Source: Glossina fuscipes (lineage: Eukaryota; Arthropoda; Insecta; Diptera; Glossinidae). Taken from it: a stretch of DNA of 64,000 nt. Numbering within the stretch: position 1 is the first letter of the stretch; each line of letters begins with the position of its first letter. A program made the translations under genes and the position numbers. The stretch lies in the NCBI RefSeq assembly GCF_014805625.2, contig NW_023998526.1, positions 39,237 through 103,236 on the forward strand. The letters are read 5' to 3'. Of this stretch, positions 22,880-33,116 are shown in pieces. Below the pieces are notes generated by a model, which was given only the letters and a program-made list of their open reading frames with translations, did not search any database and was not told where the DNA came from.

Positions 22880-24156
22880 ATATTTGTTTGCAATTATCGA
22901 ACGCCGAAGACATGTTCCAGACGGCGTGGAGGGTGAATTGAGGAAGGCTTGGTGGGTAAACTGAGAGGAGATTTGGAAGGAACCAATTTCCTTTTGACGA
23001 CAGCATTATATTTATTTTTGGTTAAAATTTTGTTGGCGTTTTGATTATTATCCTTGATCGAAATTCGTGTTCGACGTGTTCCCCAGTGGAGGAAAATTGT
23101 CGTCATAGATGATGTTATCGAGACATTCGAAATAATTTGCGAAATTCTCTTTTACCTCTTTATACGAGAGATTTTTAATTGCCATAATCCTGTTGATGTT
23201 TGATTCAAGTTCGCTGTTAGGACAATACTTATGGAGAATGTTTTGCTCACCTGAACCACAGGACAAGCACTTCATCGCCTCACAGTTCACACACTTCGGA
23301 GGCTTCCCACAGTGAAGACACCTGCTCTCTTTAACTTTGCAGAGTTTTGACCGTATCTACCGCACTTAAAGCACTGCTTTAAAGTGGGTACAAAGTACTC
23401 CACCCGCAGATAACAATAATTAAATTTTATTACCTTAGAGAGGGCTCTCCCTTTGAAGCCAACTTTGATGCTGGTTGTGGGAATCCACTCATCTTTGTTG
23501 TTGGGATTTCTTCTTTGGAAACGGACAGCGGACTTAATCGGAATATCGGATACGGCGTTTTTAATTATATCATCGACATCGTATGTACATGGGATGTTTC
23601 GAATGACTCCAAATCTCTCAGTGAAAGACCTCGGTATGTACGCCTTTAAATTCTTTTTATTAAATTCATTATTCGTAACAAAAGTGTTGGCATTGGCAGC
23701 AGAGCTGAAAAGCATATTGGCTCTGCCCCTGCTGACGACTTTTAATTTTTGTAAGCCGTACATGTTGAAATCCTTCAAGTAATCATAAAAATAGAGATTG
23801 GAGTTACGATTGATGCGATTTCCTTCTGCGTCTGCGCACGTTTCGACAAAAACGATGAAATTGCACTTCGAAAGGCAATCGTATAAATTGATCTCGCGAC
23901 TTTGGGCGGCTGTGGCACCCAAATCAGAGGGCTTGTAGATAGTCTGTTTACTAGGTGCAATTAAAACGTTTGCGTTAGCTTTTCCGTTAGCAGATAAAAT
24001 AATTTTATTCTCACCTGTCCTCGATGTCTTGGTGTACCCAGTGGCGTTCATGTAAAAATCTTCAACACAGTCTCTATCAGTAGTTATAAGATCAGACTCA
24101 GTCTCCGTAGGTAGACGGGCTGATGTTGTTTTGGTTGTTATCACGTGGAACACCAA
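22880..24156 (-). pseudogene. I-like ORF1 (RNA-binding gag-like protein)
   Basis: ATG at 24156 starts a 289-codon frame with an Asp/Glu/Thr-rich head and an RRM-like middle (FIVFVETCADAEGNRIN, VIRNIPCTYDVDDIIKN, then WIPTTSIKVGFKGRA). After a frameshift near 23340 come three Cys/His knuckles: CFKCGRYGQ, CLHCGKPPKCVNC and CLSCGSGEQNILHKYC. The tail is basic and Pro/Ser-rich. Such proteins coat the element RNA in I-type elements. The start is chosen because it heads the long frame and lies just after an A-rich leader. Confidence 0.75.
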
Positions 24157-24420
24157 AAAAAAAGAAAAAATCGCAACGAAAAAATAAAAAATTTAATATA
24201 TGTATTGCTTTTTAATTTTTCTCTCACGAGAGATTCCTTTTCCTTCCCTCCTTTTCTGCTTTTAAAATTGTTTCCTTTGGTTATTTTATTACTTTATTAC
24301 ACATCTTTTCTTTTTTTCAAATATTTAAATTCTCCTTTTTTTTCACTAACACCGGTAAAACACAAAAATTGTCCAGCTGCCGTTTGCAGAAATGACGTGT
24401 TGTTTCAAGTGTGAATGAAA

Positions 24421-24949
24421 TGCGAATGATTTATATTGATTTGCACAAAAATTCTTTGTTTATGTAAATACAGGACCGAGACGCAATTATCATACAAAAC
24501 TTTTAAGAATAAACGCCAATACAATGAAATCAGGAAATTTCTTGTCTTCTTCTTTCTTGTTTTTGAAAAAAATGCGGAAACTTTTATTATTCATTTATAT
24601 AAACATGTATGAAATACTTTTCATGTCGGGGAATTTTTTATGGTAGAGGAAATTTACGAATGCAAACATGTATGAAATAGTTTCCATATCGGGGAATTTT
24701 TTCATAGTAAAGGATTTGCATTTATTGAAAACAACTCCGTGATTTCTTTGCTCTCTTCATTCTCCACAAAAGGGAATCCTTATTAGGAACCGATGTAAAG
24801 AGAAAAATCAGATGGCGGCGATTCAAAATCATTTCACAATAAGAAGTTTGAAGTGGCAAGAAAAAGAGGTTATAAATTAGAAAAAGAAATTTTGATAAAC
24901 GTTTACGTAAAAGTGAATAAGAAAGATCACCAACAAATTTTTAAATATT
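24421..24949. repeat. AT-rich spacer with a two-copy tandem repeat
   Basis: A unit of about 62 bp is repeated at 24603-24720: both copies contain AAACATGTATGAAATA followed by TCGGGGAATTTTTT. No coding signal is seen in the rest. Confidence 0.6.
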
Positions 24950-25400
24950 AAATTTTCTTTTAATAAATTATAACAAAGTTATAAAGTTATATTTGTTGAC
25001 GGTAAGAGCATTTATTTCCGTTATTTAAAATATTTAAGCCATTGAGAAAGAGACCATACTTTTTCTGGAAATCGCTTTGCTGTCTCCTTCCTTTCTAGTA
25101 ATTTCAAATAATTTCGCGATTTTGAATTCAATTTTATGATATTTGAAATAATATGTAAAATACCTAAACGAATTAGTCAACAAAGCCTTATGTTTTTTCA
25201 AGTTAATTCATTGGCGCTGAATTTTAGTATGGTCTCTCCATGTTAACCTCTTGTCAATATGTAAGCCCAGATATTTTATGTTAGGGGTTATAAAAAAAAA
25301 ATGTTATGACAAAATAAAATATGTTAAAATTTGTCTCCATTTATTTTAACATTCCATTTGTTCACGCAAAGTACAACTTGGAATTTATGTAAGCCCAGAT
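24950..25400 (-). pseudogene. Jockey-like RT C-terminal remnant
   Basis: The minus strand reads KWNVKINGDKF, then NIKYLGLHIDKRLTWRDH, a hallmark of the RT thumb in Jockey-type elements, followed by worn sequence. A second partial copy of the same block (plus strand TGTAAGCCCAGATATTTTA at 25258 and 25388) suggests a local duplication. Stops and frame breaks are frequent. Confidence 0.65.
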
Positions 25401-25649
25401 ATTTTAGGCAGTTGTTAGACGTTATTGCGATTCCAAAAAAAAAAAAAAAAAAAAAGAATGGAGACGTGAAGTCAGCTGCGAACAAGAAGAAAGACTTGTA
25501 TTCATTCTGCTACACAATCGTAAACGGCTGCCTCTGAATGACCTAGCAGAAATCGAACCTCTAAAGACTGAAACGAATATTTAAACGGACTTTTTTGAAA
25601 GTGGTCATTTCTTGACTACCGACAGATGATTACTTTTGAAAGGAAAATT

Positions 25650-25860
25650 TCAAATTTCAGTGAAGCCCCTGACGTGAGTATCATGAGTAAAATCGTATTT
25701 ACCGATCATGACAAAGTTAAAATGATAGTGAAAGCCTTTAATAGCAACAAAGCCCTTGGTTTGGTGTTATTGACGCTTTCATTACCTTGAAATATATGCG
25801 ACATATGGCATTTGATAATTTTTGCCAAAACGTAAAATTCATCGATAGCGATCTTTCCAT
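25650..25860 (+). pseudogene. Short non-LTR RT N-terminal remnant
   Basis: Reads IVFTDHDKVKMIVKAFNSNK then ALG, and after a frame change YMRHMAFDNF. This fits the (F)(T)xxDVxxxIxxLNxNKAxGxD...LKY region that opens RT in CR1/L2- or Jockey-type elements. It is short and damaged, so the identity is tentative. Confidence 0.4.
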
Positions 25861-26369
25861 TTCCAAGTTTTTCTTAATACGTAAAATCACTCCCAATTGC
25901 GACAATCTAGTATACACATATAATCATTCCTTATGTTTATGTTTTTGTAAGCTTTTTTCAAACAATCTTTTTTTACTTTTTTTTTTTCGTTTTAAGGAAA
26001 ATGTGACCATCTCCTTTCAACATACAAAAAAAAAAAAAAGTAAAATGTGGTGCTTATAATAAACAATATAAAAAATAAACAAAACACAGTACTTGCGCAA
26101 ATTTATTATTTGCAAATTATTTCAAATGTTTGAGTTCGAAACGGTTTGTTTAGGGTATTCTTTATTTTTTTTAATGTTTTTTTTTTATAATACTGTCTCT
26201 CTATAAACCACGTCCTCAAATAAAGTAATAGTGATTAAATTTACATTATTTCCTAAATAAATTCCTTTCAAACAAAGCAGATTTATTTATTCTTAAGTTA
26301 TTCAAATATAATTGTTATTGGTTAATATTAATTGTAACATGGTTAACATAATAAAAGGTCAATCTTGTG

Positions 26370-26700
26370 AAAACTCTATGTTTTAGATGCAGTTTATCTG
26401 TATTCCACAATTCGCAACCAACTCGCTTTGATGTTGCTCATCGAACCACTTTATTATTGAACTTCTGGTTGGTGAGTGCGCGTTCTACGATTAGTTATTC
26501 TGCTCAGGTGCAAAGCCCTTCCATATCTTATCACGATTTCAAAAACATTGATTAGGTTGAGCACTCTTCCTGCTAAGTTGGCTTTAATTCACCTTTCTCC
26601 TTTAGAACTCCTAACATCAACTCATAGCAGTCTCTCTTAAATTTTTTAAACGGGACTTTGTATACCTTTGTTCCAACTGTTCGAAAGAAAATGTGTAATG
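26370..26700 (+). pseudogene. Non-LTR endonuclease remnant
   Basis: Reads QPTRFDVAHRTTLLLNFWLV, then SYSAQVQSPSISYHDF and, after stops, GTLYTFVPTVRKK. The order of a theme like PTxxxxxxxTLLD, a SxxSxVxxPxxSxHD theme and TFVPxR matches the end of non-LTR endonucleases. It is only a fragment and shows no flanking termini. Confidence 0.45.
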
Positions 26701-26887
26701 AAATTGGTATGTGAATGAAGTCAATTCGCATTCAGGTTGGAATATTCTTAAGAGATCTTACGTACTGAGCTTATCAGTCATGTGCGTCGGATGACAACAG
26801 AAAAATGATTTGAAAGGAAAGAAAGAAATATTTCGCCAAACTATTTTCTGAGTTGAGTAGTTATGGTTGTTGTATTGATAATGACTC

Positions 26888-27215
26888 TTTATTTTTGAAA
26901 ATAGGGTAAAATCGAATGCCACGCCTATAAAAATTGTATAAAACTATTGAGGAGACGTACAAGGGGAGATGAATGCACATTTTTTATACATTTATATAAA
27001 AAAGATTATATATTATATTTCAAGCACTTGTATGAATATATGGAAAGAATTATCATTTTATTTTTGAAAATAGGGTAAAATCGAATGCCACGCCTATAAA
27101 AATTGTATAAAACTATTGAGGAGACGTACAAGGGGAGATGAATGCATATTTTTTATACATTTATATAAAAAAGATTATATATTATATATCAAGCACTTGT
27201 ATGGAAAGAATTAAC
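26888..27215 (+). repeat. 169-bp tandem duplication
   Basis: Units at 26888-27056 and 27057-27215 are almost identical. Both contain AATGCCACGCCTATAAAAAT, GAGGAGACGTACAAGGGGAG and CAAGCACTTGTATG. The second has a few substitutions and a deletion at its right end. High identity indicates a recent duplication. It ends about 50 bp before the cluster of host gene fragments. Confidence 0.9.
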
Positions 27216-27261
27216 ATCAAATTTTTCAATTTTTCAAAATAATTAACAATAGATTAATATG

Positions 27262-27480
27262 AGATTTTCATTTTTCCCAAATAATCCCAGTTTTTATATT
27301 ACTAAGATAATATCCTTATATACTACGAGCTTTTGGTTTTTCCATTCCTTTGCCGCTACACGAATATTCTATATAATCTTCGGTTTGGGCCAACAGTAGC
27401 GATTTAGCGATTTAGGTGGTGCTTGCAAATGTTCTTCAATGTTCTTCACCGCCATACTTTTCCACAATATGTTCCTTCGT
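27262..27480 (-). pseudogene. Fragment of pre-mRNA splicing factor Slu7 gene
   Basis: The minus strand begins with a splice-acceptor-like run, T-rich then CAG at 27483-27481. The translation KEHIVEKYGGEEH follows, and after small duplications LQAPPKSL and [25 protein letters not shown]. This order (KYGGEEH, APPK, LLLAQTE.YVEYS, G..I.G.EK..RS) is characteristic of the conserved core of Slu7, a second-step splicing factor. Two slippage duplications (GAAGAACATT and AAATCGCT) and a stop break the frame. The retained acceptor suggests it came from genomic DNA, not from mRNA. Confidence 0.65.
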
Positions 27481-27559
27481 CTGAAAAAAAAAAAAAATAT
27501 ATTATTGCACGGTTGTAATTGAGATCTCTAAATACTTTACGATTTTTATATCTTTAAAC

Positions 27560-27708
27560 AATTTGATGCAAGGTTATTAATTCAGCGGCTAAAACGTTCT
27601 ACATGTCGGGGGGGCAGATCAATGTCCCAATTGTATTCTGCGGACCCAACGGGGCTGTTATGGGCGTGGCAGCTCAACATTCTCAATATTTTACGGCTTT
27701 GTATTCCC
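27560..27708 (+). pseudogene. Fragment of pyruvate dehydrogenase E1-beta gene
   Basis: An open stretch from 27570 reads [20 protein letters not shown], followed by [19 protein letters not shown] and YFTALYS. This is the cofactor and subunit-contact region of mitochondrial pyruvate dehydrogenase beta chains, where the family has INSAAKT.YMS.G, VPIVFRGPNGA and GVAAQHSQ. Changes at normally fixed positions (Arg to Cys in VFRG, AAWY to TALY) and small indels just upstream suggest loss of constraint. Similarity stops abruptly at a T-run after 27708. Confidence 0.7.
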
Positions 27709-27980
27709 CTTTTTTTTTTCATCAGCAGTTCCTAGAGGAATTGCAGTGTTCTTTAAGTCATCTTCTTATTTGATTTCCACAATTGAAACTATGAACCATT
27801 CCCGAGGTTAGGAACAACGCGAACTCGGTTTTTGGATTTGTTTCAGAACCGGGTGACAAGCGTTTCGCCAGCATCATTGGTATCACGGAAAGTACGTAGA
27901 ATATTAAAACAAAGAAGGGATAAAAAATCTTCGGTTGTGGCACAGCACAAGCCAATATTAAAAAGGTCATAATAATAACA

Positions 27981-28148
27981 AATAATAACAAACACTAAAT
28001 CCACGTCTTTTCGTAATAAAACATCATCAATTTTGTTGGTAAAAAAAGCGATATTTTGGGATGATGAAAACTCTTCCGCTTCTTTTACGGTTCGTCCCCA
28101 AAGAGCTTTAATTTCAAAACCTTTTTCACGTAAAATTGGCACCGTCAT
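27981..28148 (-). pseudogene. Fragment of a GFOD-type (Gfo/Idh/MocA) oxidoreductase gene
   Basis: Reads MTVPILREKGFEIKALWGRT, then EEFSSSQNIAFFTNKIDDVL and RKDVDLVFVIC. This matches the start of the NAD(P)-binding Rossmann domain of glucose-fructose oxidoreductase domain proteins (FxVKALWGRTxxEAEExA, xxxPFYTxxIDxVLLxxDVDLV). The glycine-rich first strand is missing upstream, and after VFVIC the similarity ends where family members continue with a PPxLxxxI motif. The fragment itself is open. It may be a captured exon piece, or less likely a true exon of a gene with distant exons. Confidence 0.55.
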
Positions 28149-28669
28149 TACAGGAAGAAAGAATTTTTAAGAGCTAAATTTAAACAAATAATACATATAT
28201 ATAAATAAATATAAGATTTGGTTAATGCGATAATTAACTTAACATAGGTACAAACCGAACAAACTAATTGAGTGAAAATGAAAATTTTTACTTTAAAATT
28301 AGTTCTAGACTATTTGGCCTCCGAAAAAATAACGTAAATGTATAAAAGAATAAAAAATCAAGTTTTCATCGCGTACGTATAATACATAAATTAGTTATAA
28401 GAAATACTAAAAGCACAATCCAAATTAATTGAATTTACCGAAATTTACTTAGATAACTCAATAATTTGTAAAATTCAAACACAAAATATACTAAGTTTTA
28501 GTACAATTATTTAGCATGACTCTCAATGCAACTTTAATGTCGATGTCAGTCACACCGATAAGCTTAATAACATTGGAACCTCTAATAGATCTTTTTCATT
28601 CAGATGCATTTCGAAAGATGTTTGTTTTTTTCTATATTAAACTAATTTTTCCTTATATTTCCCGTTTTT
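28149..28669. other. AT-rich spacer
   Basis: No gene, repeat or terminus recognised. Confidence 0.6.
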
Positions 28670-30352
28670 AATACTCCTTAGTAACTCTACTGAGGCTCCA
28701 TCGGAGTTCGGAAAGTGTTGTTTCAGTTCCGAAAGCTAAACTTACTGGTATTTTAGATAATCTTTCCGTTCCCCCTGTCTTGTCCGGGATTGTCCATATA
28801 TTCTTAAGCACTAGATTCTATCTCTTGTCCATAATATCACCTCACAATACGCGGGGACGCACCATCACTTCCTTATTGCTGAACTTAACCGTTACTATTA
28901 GGAGTAATGTGAATAAGCACATCTTGATGTCATTAGTGTCTCCGGACTCATCCGACGCCTTTAGTTTCTTTAACCATTCCGATTTAATTAAAAAATTGAG
29001 TAGGCTATGTTGGCCTTCTAAAACTTCTTGTGGGCTTATTCGTTCCTACTTAAAGGATAGACTTCAGTTTGTTGATATTAACGGCACTTATCCTGAAATT
29101 CTTCCTTATTCTCTGGGTTGCCACTGGGTTCCGTTTTAGCCTCTCTTCTTTTTATTATCTAAATTATTGAAATCAGTATTTGTAGACCCCCTTTGTTTGT
29201 GTTTTGTACTGATCGGAATAAGCAGGATGCTCTTGAGTTAAACATTAATTATAGCCTTATACGTTTTCTGGAATTGTCATTTGACAACTCTGGTTATCAA
29301 GTCAACCAAATCCAAAGCTGTGCTGTTTGTAAATACTGAATATCATCTTCCTGTGGTTGATATGCTTATTTGCGGCAACATAATTACTATTGTTGGCCAA
29401 CTTAAATGCACGGGCGCACATAGATTACATACATGGTAAACTTGTAGACACTCGGCGCAGAATTTACACTAATAATATTTATGTGCCTCAATCGAGGCCT
29501 ATGGTCTCTTAATGCAGCATATTCTAAATGATTTAGAAGTGATGTCTGGCTTACTTCGGCTTATACTTTCTCTGGATTAACCCGTATTGCCCATATGAGT
29601 TGTTGTTGACCGCGCAACGGTATGTTTACAACATCCACATCTCCGAACATGTAAAATGCTTCCTTGGATGCACCTTTAAGAATTTTACCCCTTGTCGGAG
29701 ATTCCCCCTTTAAAGTGCTCTCAAATATGATCAGTCACCTCATCTTTGTTCGAAGTTTTCCTTTACTCATTCCACCAGATGTCCGCAAATTACCATACCT
29801 AGAATTAGATCCAACAGCTACGAACGATCTTACATAGTTCTAGCTGCGCGTTGCTGGAACTTCTTGCCACTTAATGTAGTTATATTCTTTCATTCTAATA
29901 ACACATTTCAGTTGAACCTTTTTTCCCACACTTCTGTTAATGAGTACAATACTCTGCTTTATATGTTATCTGCGTTCTATATGTGTGCTCATCGACTATC
30001 GTTTTCGTTTATTTTTTAACTAGTAACTGCTGTTTTAACACTGGCTTCGTTTTTCTTTAGACGTCTTTAATGCTACCGTTTTTGATTTGATTCTTCACTG
30101 AGACATTTCCTTGAATTCCTCTTCCTTAAGTTTATTTCTGATCCTTCAATTCGTAGCTTGTAACTCCTAATTTGTAAGTTAAAAGTTCTAAAATATAATA
30201 TGAGTTTGTAACTTTTCCTATTTTATTATAATATTATGGTATGATCTGTATTATATTTTGTATTATTGGTGTTCTGTTCAGGAACTTGCTTTGCAATTTA
30301 CATTTATTGACCTAAAGAAAGCCTATATTAATGGAAAGGAATAAATAAACAA
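28670..30352 (+). pseudogene. CR1/L2-like non-LTR remnant (RT to 3' tail)
   Basis: Around 28930-29120 the frame reads SPDSSDAFSFFNHSDLIKKL, followed by GLIRSYLKDRLQFVDINGTY, matching RT motif A to B (DxSxAFDxVNH..LL, SYL..R.Q.V..NG). Near 29815 comes RSNSYERSYIVLAARCWNFL in pieces, the C-terminal block R..RSYERSF..LA.R.WN.LP of CR1/L2-type elements. The end near 30340 is an AATAAATAAA tail. Many stops and frame changes show great age. Confidence 0.7.
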
Positions 30353-30948
30353 AACCTCTTCGTAATTCGCCTAAAACTTCTAGGCCTCCATAGTACTAAT
30401 CTAGTAACAATAACTTGCCAATTTTATTCTATTGCAGCGATATAAGGGAGAGTAAAATTGTTGTGATAGATAAATGGTAGTGGATTTAGAAAGTGCGGAC
30501 CCAGTCGAGGATAACTTTCCATTTGTTTATTACTACGCCTACTATTTACGTACATAAACATTTTATTCCTTTCATTGAACTATACATAATTGTTCAATTA
30601 GAAAAAATTTCAAAATACTGCTTTATTGTGCACAATTCTATATTCGACATAAGAAATTTATTGAAAATGATTGAATATTTTGACTAGAACTTTAAATTAT
30701 TAAATCCTGTTTTCTTATCCACTATTGATATTTTATATATCTAAAAGTATATATTACATACGAAGACAAGCTATTGTGAAATATTACTAGGAAAAATAGC
30801 TTAACGTAAAGCAACACATTTACATAAAAATTTACAAAACTAAGTATTTATAAAAATGATAACTCTAAAATCTAGATACTGTTGTTGATTTGGGTTTGGA
30901 AGGGCTTGTAGTATGATTAATTGTATTTTTACAGTCCACCGCACTTGT
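30353..30948. other. 3' flank and probable 3' UTR of the DHHC gene
   Basis: No coding region. The part from about 30640 to 30948 is the likely 3' UTR of the minus-strand DHHC gene. Confidence 0.5.
30657..30662 (-). terminator. Candidate polyadenylation signal of the DHHC gene
   Basis: AATAAA on the minus strand, about 290 bases after the stop codon. Another AT-rich candidate lies near 30622. Position only, no transcript evidence. Confidence 0.4.
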
Positions 30949-31899
30949 TCAAACTTCATGACTAAGCAATGGCGTGTCATAATAACGTAGAGCGGAAGAT
31001 GATGAATTAAAACTAGTGCAAGGGAGCAACCAGCAAGCTGGGTGTCCTCGGCCGAAGACGTCAGCTAAAAGGTAAAATTTACGGCGATTGGGTCGATGGG
31101 AGCCCTTCTGTTGAGCTTGTTCAATTGCTGTTTCATCATACAATATGGCATGCATTTGATCAACCATTATTGCCAAAACAAATAAGCCAAATAAAGCTGA
31201 TTCTATTAGCAAAATGACGCAATGAAGTCTGAAAAAAAAAGCCGATCAATTTTCTTCGTTTACGAAATTATCACAAAATTCTCACAATCTAGTCTGTCCC
31301 TCAATATTTTCCGAATTACATCCTTCACATGGATTAATTAAGGAGCCCACTACTAAGCCCGCAGAATATATAGCCAGGACACCTACGTAGACAAGGAATT
31401 GTAGAAAATACTTTTGATTACGTTCTCCTACACAGTTATTTATCCAAGGACAATGGTGATCCATTCGTCGTATGCAACGCTTACAAATCCGACAATGATG
31501 TGCTCTAGGCGGTCTATAAGTTTCACAACGTGTGCACACTGTCCATTCGTTACTACTATTTCCATTACCAGTACTTTTCCCTACAGTATGCATGTCTGAA
31601 AAATCCAAACGATTTGCTGGTAAGGGTACACAACCGGGATCGGACAAGACCGCTTTCAGGTGAGACATTGCCAATAGGAAGACTACCGTATTAAAGGAAA
31701 CCACATGCAAGGGAGCCCATATACTAAAAATACAAAATTTCTCGTGCGTGTTCATGTCATTTTAATTATCTTTAAATATTTACTTAGCTTGCATTGTTTG
31801 TAATATAATCCATCTCATAACTACATAGTCTGCATAGATCACCATAATGTATGTGATTATTAAGCATATTATTCCACAAGGATCTTTAACAAATCTCAT
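30949..31899 (-). CDS. Dnz1: DHHC palmitoyltransferase, three exons, 277 aa
   Basis: Exons 31899-31784, 31723-31286 and 31228-30949, introns 60 and 57 bp (GTAAAT...TTTAG and GTGAGA...TTCAG), give one 277-residue frame. The ATG at 31899 follows an in-frame TAG. The protein adds palmitate to cysteines of partner proteins on Golgi/ER-type membranes. Four membrane segments are visible: about 9-27, 45-61, 148-170 and 186-206. The DPG motif is at 67-69. The Cys-rich domain begins CTRCETYRPPRAHHC at 102 and has the catalytic DHHC at 127-130, then WINNCVG. A TTxE-like ETAIE sits near 219. Wording and length fit the ZDHHC3/7 group and fly Dnz1. The symbol is my recognition, not a search result. No damage is seen, and it is the only intact host gene in the window. 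Confidence 0.9.
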
Positions 31900-32850
31900 T
31901 TTATGGTGCTATTTTATTTATTTGCTTTTTTCATAGAATTTTATGAAAGAATACATCGCCAACTGTACCAACCATCACCACATATATCTTAAGTAGACAT
32001 TTTCTGCATGTGGTGGCTTTAAATATTTCTTTTCGTAGTCTCAGCACATTTACTACAAAATTTGTTACTTATTTATATTTCTATAAAGGGAATTGCAATT
32101 TTCTCTCCAATTTCGATGCTTTTACAAACATATATTTAGTTGACTGTCACAAGCTATACATACATAAGCATAAGCACGTATACTACATAACTTATAAATG
32201 GACAAAATATGTAAAACTTAACGGAATATAACCCTGTTTGCGAACAAATTGAAACTCTACGCTCTGTTATAACTTTGCGATTGGTATTGATGGTCGCATT
32301 CAATGTTAAACCTGTAGGGTCAGCAAATAATAATTGTTTTTTCTTTAATTTTTAATAAAGCCTAAACGAAAAATGATACCAACATGAATTATTTCTGTTT
32401 TAAAATAATTTCATGTAAATAACCTCACTATATGTCAGTAAAAACGCAATTCTGAAACAATCGTGTCAACCACTTTTGCACTAAAATCTTTAGGGTAATC
32501 ACGTTTCTTAAAGCTAACATTCACTCGAAAGGACGGCGATAGTTGATTAACGTTTTTTTGGGCTTCATGTACTCTCATTTCACTTTAGTTGCTATCACTA
32601 GTCTGTGAGCCCTTTCACACAGATGGTATATTAAATAGGAACACACCCACACACAAATTGGAGACCATGGCTGTATTTTAGTTATCGCTTAGACTTTTTT
32701 GTCGTCTTATGTTCTACTAGTAACTTTTAAGTTTTCATTCAAATTTAGTTTTATCTTTGGACAGTCTCGTTTATTACGTTTTTTTGACTTTTGCCGTAAA
32801 TTTTAATTTTTATCTATGTTTCGCACTTTCGCTTTTGGCTTGGTTTTTGC
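31900..32850. other. Upstream region of the DHHC gene, AT-rich
   Basis: Expected to hold the promoter and 5' UTR of the minus-strand DHHC gene, but no TATA box or other clear element can be picked out. No repeat or gene seen. Confidence 0.45.
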
Positions 32851-33116
32851 TTACACCGCGTCTTGATCATTCCCACGAAAAGCAGAAACCTTCACCAATG
32901 AAAGGTTAAGTTTTTTGAGTATTGAATGGAGATTAGCTTGTAAATGTCGGGTTGCCTTTTTCGATGGAGGTTGGAAGGCAGAAAAAATTCGTTCAATGAG
33001 TTGCATAAAATATTTAACATAGGGCTGCATCACATATGTAATAATTTGAATGCTATGGAAACTTTTCTTAATGTTACTTCCAGCAACATTACAAAATATA
33101 CGACTTCCTAAGCACT
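32851..33116 (-). other. Unidentified open frame, about 85 codons
   Basis: Open on the minus strand from about 33106 to a TAA at 32851, ending SLVKVSAFRGNDQDAV. The middle is KYFMQLIERIFSAFQPPSKK and TRHLQANLHSILKKL. An AG at the left of the frame could serve as splice acceptor, so a terminal exon is possible. No family is recognised and no ATG-led alternative longer than 60 codons exists. Confidence 0.25.

Larger units (their letters stand above)
19457..24420 (-). mobile_element. I-like non-LTR retrotransposon, nearly full length, frameshifted
   Basis: Reading the minus strand: a possible 5' end near 24420 (CATTCACACTTGAAAC, reminiscent of the I-factor start), a 5' leader of about 260 bp, ORF1 with three zinc knuckles, ORF2 with endonuclease, RT, RNase H and a terminal CCHC, and a 3' UTR. 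Poly(T) at about 19457-19472 on the plus strand may be its poly(A) tail. RNase H after RT plus a three-knuckle ORF1 points to the I/LOA group. Several frameshifts and an endonuclease deletion make it inactive. The end coordinates are estimates. A second family member enters at the right edge (63362-64000). Confidence 0.85.

Noticed and set aside
27758..27991. 77-codon frame next to the GFOD fragment as a continuation of that gene
   Set aside because: After VFVIC neither this frame nor the other resembles the family's next segment (PPxLxxxI...), so the similarity truly ends.
27262..28148. Intact Slu7, PDHB and GFOD genes
   Set aside because: Each match covers only one short region, with indels or lost flanks, and no neighbouring exons could be found in the correct order.
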